The notes beneath the pieces are model-generated. The model searched no databases. It was not told the origin of the DNA and saw nothing but the letters and a program-made list of their open reading frames with translations. DNA of 64,000 nucleotides from NCBI GenBank assembly GCA_021014325.1, contig CM037464.1, positions 5,797,127 to 5,861,126 on the forward strand, read 5' to 3'. A program made the position numbers and the translations under genes. Each line of letters begins with the position of its first letter. Positions within the stretch are counted from its first letter, which is position 1. Of this stretch, positions 22,261 to 32,800 are shown one piece after another. Origin of the DNA: Plazaster borealis. Lineage: Eukaryota; Echinodermata; Asteroidea; Forcipulatida; Labidiasteridae.

Positions 22261-23257
22261 GAAAAAGACTAGACCTCGGTGTCCGGTTTCAAAATTACTG
22301 ACGAAACGTAAGCCGGTATTTAGTTACCTTCGTCCCCCGGTGTGTGTATCACCCTTCGCTCGTTCCCGGCGCCTCATCCGAAGGCGCTGGGGAGGGGGTA
22401 GCCTGAACATCTGACGTCACACTTCGAGGCTCGTGAATAACGCCAGATACCAGCCTGACCGGATGTTGCCAGATGTACCTTTGACCCCTCGCATTCATTT
22501 CAATGGGAGATTCGCAGTCAAATAACACGTAGATATTAATACAACAACACTATAATGCATGTACAAACATTATGCACACGTTGCACGTGCAGACGACCGA
22601 AAGTGCAAGCTGACAAACTACATCACGTCGGACCAATCATAACACAGATATGGAAAGCTTACGTCACTGCACATTTATCCAATAAAATCATTGTATCCAA
22701 TGAAATCACTGGGCCTGTAAGACCAGTGCCTGTCTTTATCCCGGGACCAGTCTCGGGAGGGGGCTGACGTATTCCACATAATTATGCATCGGACCATTCT
22801 TTCTTCCCCGCTACACTTCCTGTTTCCGAAAGATTCGACTATACCAATAATAACGAAGCTCTATTGTGTAAATCCACTGCACATAATTATTGTCATTCAT
22901 TGACTTGTAATTAAAAAAAAAGTTCGTTTGCAACTTTCCTCTTGGTAAATTTCGTTTGCAATATCCGGAGCCTCCATGCCTTATTATAATTATCGTATCA
23001 ATTTGAGTGGTATGTTTTATCTATTTTATGTTTTTGTTAATTCGAATTGTTTCAGCTTTCGAGCTGTCTTTTATCGAATTTGATTTCCAATAAACCACAT
23101 CAATTCAATTCGAATAAATTCAATATCGTGTGTGTACATGATGTGATGGTGCGCATTGCACCTACCCGCAGTTCTCATCATGCACCACTACAAGAATGTG
23201 TACAAGCTCATCAGCACATCCCATTGATCTTGGATGAGACCGGTGTGGCCGAGTGAA
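22261..23257. other. gene-free stretch
   Basis: Contains a GC-richer patch at about 22310-22410 and a CCCGGGACCAGTCTCGGG word near 22740-22757. No gene or named repeat could be supported. Confidence 0.35.
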
Positions 23258-23365
23258 TGTCCCCCACCCATACGGTAAATTAACATGAGATGAAGGAAGT
23301 TGATGTCGTATTGTGGTGGGGTGGGGGGGGGGGAGTCTCCGGTGACAGAATCTCCTGCCTCACCT
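23258..23365. mobile_element. TGTCCCCC..ATACGG element, partial copy
   Basis: TGTCCCCCACCCATACGGTA, AATTAACATG and GACAGAATCTCC match words of the copies at 59433-59585 and 42237-42566. Confidence 0.4.
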
Positions 23366-23509
23366 GAACCGAAGTCGATGAAGTGAATTCACACCCCCCG
23401 ACTTTGGGCAACTCCATGACTCAAACATCACTCCGTGTAGACGTGTACAATATTTTGGAGTAAAAGGGACATTGACCTGGGCTTCGTATAAACTAATTCA
23501 AGCTTATCA

Positions 23510-23912
23510 TTAAAGGTATATCGTACACGTTTGTTTATGACTCTGAAAATTAATGGCAATACAAACTTACTTGGTTAGAAGTACAGCAGCTTTGGATGGT
23601 CTAATGAATTTAGAGAAACTTTTCACTTCGAAGTAGCCTACTGCGATTATGAAAAAAATTTATATCACTTTTTATCCCCCAAAATTTGATTCTGAGAAGC
23701 GTTACGGCTGCAATGCTTCTCAGAGTATGTATTCCAATGCAGGATTATTCTTCCTGCATGAACATAACCGCTCCAGATGCTCGACAATATCTCAAAAAAG
23801 CTACTACCCTTGGAAATGAAATGAGGTTAGTTTTATGGCATATATCTATACAACTGCATAGGATTGAAATAAACAGTGGGTTCCAATTACCAAACGTATA
23901 CAGCACCTTTAA
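23510..23912 (+). mobile_element. TTAA-type MITE, GCTTCTCAGA-hairpin subfamily, copy 2
   Basis: Ends TTAAAGGTATATCGTACACG and CGTATACAGCACCTTTAA. Central stem CTGAGAAGCGTTA/AATGCTTCTCAG. Shares GGATTATTCTTCCTGC and AACCGCTCCAGAT with its relatives. Confidence 0.75.
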
Positions 23913-23999
23913 GTGTATGTAAAACCATAATAAAAACGACTTACCTTTTTATCAGCAGGAGAAAGAGAAAGACGGGAAGCAAACAATTGTTACAACTCA

Positions 24000-24190
24000 C
24001 ACAGCCCTGTATTGCTTTCACTCTCTGTGGACGTTCCTTTGTTCTGTACACTTAAAACATCCTATTCTTCAACACTGTACAAAAACACTCTGTGGACGTG
24101 TTTCAAGTCCACATAGTGTTTCAAGTCCCCACACTGTGTGGACCTCTTTTGTTCTCGCTTTTCGGTCCACTCTTCGTATGTAACACTTAA
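24000..24190 (-). repeat. CACACTGTGTGGAC-rich repeat, copy 1
   Basis: Made of variants of CTCTGTGGACGT, AGTCCACATAGTG and CACACTGTGTGGACCTCTTT. It is the complement of the block at 33838-34010. Confidence 0.55.
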
Positions 24191-25562
24191 TTACTATGGC
24201 TGACGGAACACAACGCTGAGTGAATTAGCAATACGTCAGAGACGAAGTGACAATGACTTTGATGTTCGAAGGATCGTAGCAGGTCCGACATTGTAGTTGA
24301 CAGTGTGGTCACACTTTGCTGGCTATGATTATAGACATTCATCAGTGCAACGTGATGAGACCGACATCAAAACGAGACGTTTATTATAACGAACACTTGA
24401 TGATGTCCAAAACGAGATGAAGTATATACCAAACGTGCAGTGTAATCGAAACGCAAGTCAAAAAAAGTCGAAGAAACATAGGACAATGATATTGTAGCGT
24501 ATGTAATTGTATGCAAATGTATGCAAATGTATGTAAAATGGGTACAAACACAACCCCTCTCTGTGCGTTGTGCAACCCAATGACATGTCCCACCGTTACA
24601 AAAAACTACCTGTTGTGGGCCAGCTATTTCGCCCGATAGATTTAGGCCTAACCATGGACCCTCTCTACTCGAGGAGGTCCATGGCTGTTCGATGTTTTCA
24701 AATAGACCCCGGAACAGTTGTAACCATTCCGGCAGTACAATTAACTATGACTCAATCTCAAAAATACTTGAATTCAAAATCTTTGATAGTTTTACGATCT
24801 CAGTTTGACTACGGGTTAACCATACGGAAGAAAGCAGAGCAATATAGTTACAGATTTTCTCCAATTTGACTCCTCTTTTTGTAGATGTATCTCCGCTGGT
24901 TACCTGCCTACAAAAGCTATATCATGACCCTAAAGTCACCTGGTGGTGTGACGGTTACCATTGTTCCAACCCAGAAACATTTAGGGCCCTTCCTGTTGTT
25001 GCTCTCCGTCTCCATCGGTACTTACAACAAACGGTTATTGGTATCGATGAAACATTTCAAAAAAAGGGTAGTAGTAAATTAGGGTGCATTTTTCTTGTTG
25101 TGTGTATAAAGGAAGCAACGACAGCACTCGGCAAAAACAGGATATAACTCGATTCTAATCATCATACAAAATTGCAATGGGGGCCCATCGTTCCTAAGCA
25201 TCGAATCGACCGTCTACAATATTGGTAAACTATGGTGTAATTATCTCAAGGTTAATTGGAACTGACAGCAAGGGAGTTTTGCAATGGAGGTTGAAGACTA
25301 CTCTAGCATAGTCTGGAGATTGAGCCATCTTGTTTTGTAGGCGAAGCTTTTTTTCTTTTTCTTTAGAATGCCACACAACTACGTAAAGGATGGATGCAAT
25401 TCTTTTGTCTCTGGTAAGATAAAAAAAACAAACTTATTATTCTCTTCGTAGAAAATTTCACTGATATTATGTTTTATAAGCACTTCTTTAAAAGTAACTA
25501 TTATTAATATGATTTATTTGTGCCTGATGACCTTTGACCTGTTGTCTATACATGTGATTGTA
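24191..25562. other. stretch with possible but unproven small exons
   Basis: Two open blocks on the + strand have splice-like borders: 24885-25067 (acceptor CTCTTTTTGTAG) and 25367-25413 (acceptor TTTTTCTTTTTCTTTAG, donor TCTG|GTAAGA). I recognise no domain. Their phases do not chain cleanly into the downstream WxxW exon, so they are not annotated as coding. Confidence 0.25.
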
Positions 25563-25755
25563 CACTGCAAAAGCTGGTGTGTTAAAATAGACACCATGGG
25601 TGTTGTCACATATGGATAACCAAAAAAATAATATCTAAATTTACAGCTTGGTGTTATTTAAATAACAAATTGTGCTAATTTTGATTCTCTCTTTGGTATC
25701 TATATGTGACAACACCCATGGTATCAATTTTACACCCCAGTGTTTCGCAGTGTAT
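25563..25755. mobile_element. TGCAAAA.CTGGTGT TIR element, copy 1
   Basis: Left end ACACTGCAAAAGCTGGTGTG, right end CACCCCAGTGTTTCGCAGTG. Inside, CACCATGGGTGTTGTCACAT and ATGTGACAACACCCATGG form a second inverted pair. Relatives are at 32348-32573 and 45662-46036. Confidence 0.7.
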
Positions 25756-25798
25756 CATGAAACAAATGTTTTTTCTGTCATTTTTTGTTTTGTTACAG

Positions 25799-25847
25799 CA
25801 CCTTTTTCTGCGAATCCTGTGTGCGTCGGGCCAGCTGTGTGTAGATG
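25799..25847 (+). other. candidate mini-exon upstream of the first WxxW exon
   Basis: A 49-base block between a pyrimidine-rich acceptor (TTTTGTTTTGTTACAG) and GATG|GTAATT. Read in phase 0 it encodes HLFLRILCASGQLCVD and ends in phase 1, which would join in frame to the exon at 26751 (completing a Glu codon). No upstream ATG exon with phase 0 was identified, so this is speculative. Confidence 0.2.
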
Positions 25848-25933
25848 GTAATTCATTCTAGTTTCTTACATAATAAAGAACCCTCCGAACAGCCACGGGG
25901 AGCAGGCGGGAGGACCAGCTTCATACTTCATGC

Positions 25934-26310
25934 TTAACGGCACTGAACACGTTTGAAAATTGTCAAAGACCAGTGTTCTCACTTGGTGTATCCCAACATA
26001 TGCATAAAATAACAAGCCTGTGAAAATTTGTTGCGGCTCAATTGGTCATCGAAGTTTCAAGAAAATTATGAAAGAAAAACACCCTTGTTGTACACATTTG
26101 TGTGCTTTCAGATAGGAATAAAAACTTCTTGGAAGATGTTTTTATTATTTTAGTGAGAAATTACCTCTGTCTCAAAAACTACATTACTTCAGAGGGAGTC
26201 GTTTCCTACAATGTTTTATACTATCAACAGCTCTCCGTTGCTTGTTACCAAGTCAGGTTTTATGCTAATATATATTTTGAGTAATTACCAAACGTGTACG
26301 ATGCCTTTAA
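25934..26310 (+). mobile_element. TTAA-type MITE, main subfamily, copy 7
   Basis: Runs from TTAACGGCACTGAACACG to ACGATGCCTTTAA. Its right end joins the duplicated segment 26311-26670, exactly as the copy at 12927-13255 joins 13256-13615. Confidence 0.8.
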
Positions 26311-26670
26311 TTGCTAATCAAAGTGAGATGTCTCAATATAAATTGCTATAGTCATGGTGATATAATATTGACAACTCATCTTAAGATGAATCTTTGGCAT
26401 GCTTTGTGAAATCCATCTCTGATAATTTTCATGAACTGCTCTTTTACCAATTAAAGCACGTAAAACATTCTCACGTCAACACAACATTTTGGCATAATTT
26501 TGGGTCACAGTAGCCAACATGCCTGGACAATTCCACAGATCATCAGTTAAAGAGAAAGAACCTTTCCCCGGTACTTCATGACTCAAGTCGCTCGTACGGG
26601 TTGAATGGAATCAAATGCAATCAAATTAGCTTGAACTCAGGCTTCTATCGGAGTATCAATTTGGAAAAAG
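26311..26670 (+). repeat. duplicated segment, copy 2 (partner 13256-13615)
   Basis: Near-identical to 13256-13615. Its right border is followed by another MITE right end (26671-26732), unlike copy 1. Confidence 0.8.
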
Positions 26671-26732
26671 TAAGTAAGTTTTTAGGCTTATATGTGTTTT
26701 GAGTCATTACCAAACGTGTATGATACCTTTAA
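26671..26732 (+). mobile_element. isolated right end of a main-subfamily MITE
   Basis: AAGTAAGTTTTTAGGC, GTTTTGAGTCATTACC and ACGTGTATGATACCTTTAA are the last 60 bases of the family. The TTAA lies 18 bases before the first receptor exon. Confidence 0.65.
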
Positions 26733-26750
26733 GTCTTTGATACCCAACAG

Positions 26751-26857
26751 AGTCTCCGATACCACCCGTTGCCCCCCTTACTACATGGACAGCTTGGATC
26801 AGCGTGGATGACCCAACAGACGGCACGGACAATGAAACGCTCGCATCAATCAGAAAG
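26751..26857 (+). CDS. receptor exon 1: first half of WxxW module 1
   Basis: Phase 1 in, phase 0 out (AGAAAG|GTTAATG). Encodes PPVAPLTTWTAWISVDDPTD and the acidic GTDNETL stretch. The W-T-A-W core and D-D-P-T-x-G-x-D-x-E-T run are the hallmark of mucin-type WxxW domains. Confidence 0.85.
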
Positions 26858-29800
26858 GTTAATGAGTTTCATCATCTCTCGTAACTCTTTATTTTTATTT
26901 GTAATTTCTCTTGTAATGAAAACCAAGGATGCCTTATAAGTGTTTTTAGTCATTGCAGCTCGCAAGCCTTAAACGCGTAAACAAGGGTGCTTGCTATGTG
27001 ATCCAGAAACACCGGAGTCAACCCGTACGATTCCACGATAAGTTTTCTGGGTTCTTTTTAAGCGCAGTACCAATCCTAGTACGCGGGACCTAGTTATAGA
27101 ATTGCCACACGCATTTTTTCTCATTTTTGACGATGTCTTGGTACGGTTGTTGATACGGTTTAAGCAGCACTTGCACCAGTTACAGTGGCTTACAAAATAA
27201 AACAAAAGCAAACAGAAACATCTGCCCATCTATTAAAAGAAACATAAGTGATTTTGAGCTTGTCCGGATAGTCTGTTATTTTTACTAGTCAGTCCGACAG
27301 AGAGCATACTGTAAATTCAATTCAATTCAAATCTTTATTGTCCACTTACTAAAATAAAAATTGAAAATTTACATGTCTAAAATTGATTAAAGGTCCAAAA
27401 CGGGACAGTAAAATTGGAACATAAAGAGATAAAAACAAGAAGGAGTTAAGACAACATCGATATTTTAAACAGTGCAGTACAACATGTAGAGAACATTGGC
27501 AAGAGTAAAACACCTCAGATCACAGTCTCGCATTCCCTTTATTCCCCAGCAAACATCTCGATTGGAGACACGAAAAACTTAGAACATTAAAAGCTATTGA
27601 AAAAATGATAAAAATGCACTGAGAAGTAACACCAAGAAAAACCCCCACACTCGCGCTGCCCAGTCGTAAGCCCCACCCCAGCCACATGATGAGAAAAACA
27701 ATCAACTGAAATAATTAAAAACTCTAACAGAGAATGGAACAAAGTAATTAAGACACAGGAATGTATGACTATTAATTAACGCATGTCATTGTTATCTTCG
27801 TACAGTTATACCCATCTGTGTGCAGAAGTCCAACTTCGGCCGAGTGTCGGGTGAGATTCCTTCACGGTGACCCCGTCAATGCAGGGCAGAACCTCGCCAT
27901 TGGCTGCACACCCACTGCCGGACTTCTGTGCCAAAACTCGGATCAATTCGTCCAAGAAGCGTGCTTGGACTACGAGATCAGATTTGAATGTCCATCACCT
28001 CATGGTAAATACGTTTTTCATCCATTGATGTATTTTTTTATAATTAAATCCTTAGTAAGACATAAGGTCGGGGTTCTGCAGTGGTAAAAATGACCGAGAA
28101 TTAACGTTCTGAAAAGTCAATTAATATTATTACGGAGGATTTAAGCGGACAATACCCCATTTGAGTACACGGAAGGGCAAGATCCATGATAATGATTTAA
28201 TTTTAATAAAAACACCGTAGGCCCCCCTACAGCCTATCTGAAAATTTTGCCATTTTTTTTTGAAAGTAAGGAACATCGGTTTATGCTTTGCTAGGTATTT
28301 TGTGCACGTTTATTTTGGGTTAGAGCTGCTAGATTCGAAATAAGTTACTGTTATTTTAAAAGTTTGTTTTCTCGACTTTACGGTTTTTTTTCCCCTGGAC
28401 AAAAACATGTCCTTGAATGGTTTGAACTTCTAATTTATTTTCAGCTTAATGGTATCGTACACGTTTGGTTATGACTCAAAACAAATATTAGCATAAAAAC
28501 TTACTTGGTAACAAGCAACGGAGAGCTGTTGATAGTATAAAACATTGTAGGAAACGACTCCCTCTAAAGTAACGTAGTTTTTGAAAAAGAGGTAATTTCT
28601 CACTAAAGTAATAAAAACTTCTTGCAAGACCTTTTTATTTCTATATGAAAGCACACAAATTTGTACAACAAAGGTGTTTTTTCTTTCATCATTTTCTTGC
28701 AACTTCGATGACCAATTGAGCCCAAATTTTCACAGGCTTGTTATTTTATGCATATTATGCTGGGATACACCAAGTGAGAACACTGGTCTTTGACAATTTC
28801 CAAACGTGTTCAGTGCCTTTAACAAAGTACATCAAAAGGGCATACGAACAGACGAAATCAACAGTTTGGGGGTGGGAAAGTTTAAGTCAAAGAATAATAC
28901 CCGTGGGTGTAGATTTGTGCATACAATAATGCTCGCCTTTGCTCTGATGTTTTACAATCCCCCCAAAATGCTTGGGCCACCTGACAATAAACATATCCTC
29001 ACTAATCCCCCGCCCCCTACCCCGCACAATGGTGTCAAAGAGCAAGGGGAATGTGTTAAAGAGCAAGGGAAATGTGTTAAAGAGCAAGGGAGATGTCAAT
29101 TTCAGTTTTGTGATGTACTCATTTTCCAATAGATAGAGTCATCATGTGAGTGGGGAAAAAATTACAAGTCTCTAACCTCACGTTTTAATGGTGTAAATTG
29201 CCTTTGCATTCGATACCTTTCCAGTGCAAATTTTGTCATCATCCAAAACATTTGATGACATCATTCTGACAAAAATGGGTCTGTACATTTTTTTACGGGG
29301 ATGGTTTGGTTCATAACTGACTTTTTTCAGAGCAACTTTTGAAACATTACCCCCATTGGATTTCAACAACTAATGGATCTTTACATTCAAAGAAGGAATA
29401 TTTTTGCGTCAGATAAAATGTCCAACTCAAGGCCGTTTGTATTGAATATCATTGAAAGTCAGGAATGAACCAGAACAAAAATGTACGGACCAATTTGGAT
29501 GTTTTGGATGTTGACAAACTTTGCCCCGGAAGGTTATTGTATATAATTTTATGCAATGGCTATTTACACCATTTTAACGTGAGGTATAGAGACTTGTAAT
29601 TTTTTCCCCACTCACATGAAGACTTTTTCTATCAGAAAATGAGTATATCACATAATTGATTTTGACATTTCCCTTGCTCTTTAACCCCAGCTGTAGCGCA
29701 GACCGCTCAGTGAGAGCTAGTATTGAACAGGAGCTGGGGGATGTGACCGGGATTGTATGCACGAAGCATCTTCAATTCTCCTTAAAGGCATCGTACACGT

Positions 29801-32800
29801 TTGGTAATTGTCAAAGACCAGTTGTTTCATTTGGTGTATCCCAACATATGCACAAGCCTGTGAAAATTTGGGCTCAATTGGTCATCGAAGTTGCAAGAAA
29901 ATGATAAAAGAAAAAACACCCTTGTTGTACAAAAACTACGTTACTTCAGAGGGACTCGTTTCTCACAATGTTTTATACTATCAACAGCTCTCTGTTGCTC
30001 GTTACCAAGTCAGGTTTTATGCTAATATATATTTAGAGTATTTACCAAACGTGTACAGTGCCTTTAACCTGTGTGTGCCTAAATAAAATCTTCCCTCTAG
30101 ATGCACTTCCTGAGCCACATTTCTACTGGGATCTCAGCACCAAGCCATCCGTAGATGACGACGAACCCCTGACCTGTGACGGTACCGTGATGTCAATCTA
30201 CCCCAATATCGGTGGCATGACAGGCACCGTGATTACGGGTACCCTTGAAGCTACGGATAGTTTTGATTCGTCCGATCACCTGTGCGCCCTCAGGAGGTCT
30301 GAACCGCTGAGGACAGGTGTGATAACGTACGGCACGGCTACCGGGAAATGTATCACGGAACCAGCCTGTTGCACCTCGGGGTGGACCTTCGCGTTCTGGA
30401 TGAGGTACCAAACCGTGCCAGATGCTATAACGAGATATATCTTTACAACCGGAGGCCATACGCCAGCATCGCGAGGTATGTCTATTTCTCTCACCAAGAA
30501 ATTCAAACTGATAGTCCGCGGGGATCCAACTGGGAAGGCATGGGAAATGAAGATGGCGGATGCATCCACCTTTCCCCCGGACGCATGGACCCACCACTGC
30601 TTCACGTACAATCTGGCGGAGGGAACGAAGTATTTTAAAAATGGTGATTTACTTCATTCGCTTGTACCACCTGTAATAGAAAGTCCATCTACACAAGACC
30701 TTGACGGTGTTTTCATGTTTGAAGACAACGAGGGCATCACACAGTATTACCCCGAAGGAGAATTCAGTGATTTCAAGATGTTTTATCGATCGTTCAACAG
30801 CACCGAAGTGGAGAAGCTTTATCATCATGAAACTACAGGTTAGAGAACTCTCAATAATATAACTTTGTTTACTTTTAAAAGCATAATTATGACTTTGTTT
30901 ACTTTTAAAAGAATACATGCTTCCCATGCCAGAAACATATTTCCACTCTCTATAGTTAATGCATTTTCATCTAATGTGCATATCTTCGGCTCAGTGCTAT
31001 ATATAAGGTCAATATTTGCAATTTCGTATTCATTTATAATGATCAAAAGGTCAATAAATGAAAAATACGTATCAATTAAAAAAAAAATCAAAATCAACAA
31101 ATAAATGTTTTACTTTTAAGTGAATGTTTCTTTTTGCCAAACAAATGCTTTGAAGACCACTCTTAATCAATAAACTCCATTTACCAGGAGCTCCAAAATA
31201 TGCAAAAGCAATTTGATGAAATCCATACAAATAGACTGTGCAAGTCTCGCGCGTATCGGAACGAGGAAACACATCAAACGAAGAACATTTTTTTTTCTCT
31301 GAAATCAAATCTTTGTTTTAAATTATATCTAATGCCAAAATCTGAACAACAAAAATACTCATTACATGTTTATAAAATCAGTTTTAGTTTTTTTAATAAA
31401 TACACAATTAATGTGTTAATTTATTGAAGCAAAATCTAAACTCTGGGACAAGGATGCTTATTTGATGGTAACTTTTCAGAAACCATATACGTTGATTCGT
31501 GTTTACATATAAGTTTTGTGATCGGAGGTGAGCACAACATTCTTAATTTTCTGCAGCAACCGGAAGCTGAGGTCAAGTTTAATTCTCGTGTTTTCTTCGT
31601 TATTGTTGAATTGATTTTACTTTCATGTTTTTTTATCACTAAGTATAACATTCCCAACAACATATATATTTTTCGTGGTCATAAACCACGTTAAACTAAA
31701 ATAATTGACAAATAATTGCCCTCGTAAATCTCCATTGTGGTTGGGACCACAATGGTCCAGGAAGTTCAAATAATTATGCGCGGGACTTGAACAGTCTATT
31801 GTATAATACCTTATAGTCCTGAGCAGACGATATTGTCCTCTACCTTTATATAAAAACAATTTCATCCTTTCATTAAAATCCCCGCAGAATCGAACCTGGT
31901 GATCCATTACCTTAGAAAGTACAGCCATGACGACAGCTTCGATGTGGAGTTGGCGTGTTTAGCGAAATCCGGAAGTCGCCCCACCATCAACTGGTATCGC
32001 TCTGATGACGGGGCTCACTTCTTTCCGGTATCTCCTTCATCAGAAGTCGCTACCTACGAAAGCTTTCCCAACAACTACAGGAGGCGTTCCGTGTTGATGG
32101 TCCGTGGGTTGAACTTCTCAACTGACGTCACTTTTGTCTGTGAGGCGTCAGATATCATGAAGGGAGGAGGGGCTGTGTCGAAACTTGTTACCATCCCCAA
32201 GCGTAAGTGGTGTGATGCAATAGATTCATTGAATTCAATGATTATTGGGTACCGAATCTCACCGGTTGAGTCGGAATGTTTTATTACGTAATTGAGTACT
32301 TTTCGCAGTAATACAACGCATCGGACACACATTCTCATGAGCTCATATACTGCAGAAACTGGGTGTTAAAATTGACACCTTGGGTGTTGTCACATATAGA
32401 TACCCCCCAAAAAACCTCAAAATATACACCATAGGGTGTTAAAATAACACTAATTTCTGCAAAAAACAATTACATTGGTGTTGTTTTAACACCCTAAGAT
32501 GTTAATTTTGATTAATCTATAATGTGACTACAACCATGGTGTCAATTAAACACACCCCAGTTTTTGCAGTGTATTCGGTATCTTATCGAGACCAATGGCA
32601 AAAAAAGAAGAAGAAGTCTCCATGGGGAAATTCTAAAGACTGGGGTGATCCACAAGGAAATTTGTGTACAAAACGGAAAATGTTCAGTACAGGGACAAAG
32701 GGAACTAACAAAAGAACTTGTTGCCCCCACCCCATACAGCGAACTGTGTACAAACTTCTTTTGATAGCACCCTCTTTTGAATCCTCCTCCTCCAACCCAT

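Noticed and set aside
23940..24000. Minus-strand hydrophobic run NCLLPVFLFLLLIK next to a GTAAGT donor, a possible signal-peptide exon for the PAN gene
   Set aside because: No ATG in frame before an upstream stop, and it borders a repeat.
24570..24869. 99-residue + strand frame beginning MQPNDMSHRYKK
   Set aside because: No domain recognised and no splice signals that link it to the 24885 block in frame.
29037..29099. Tandem 22-base units as a CRISPR-like array
   Set aside because: Only three units with no spacers, in a eukaryotic intron.
30193..30611. Minus-strand frames over the LamG exon
   Set aside because: Antisense shadows of a well supported + strand module.
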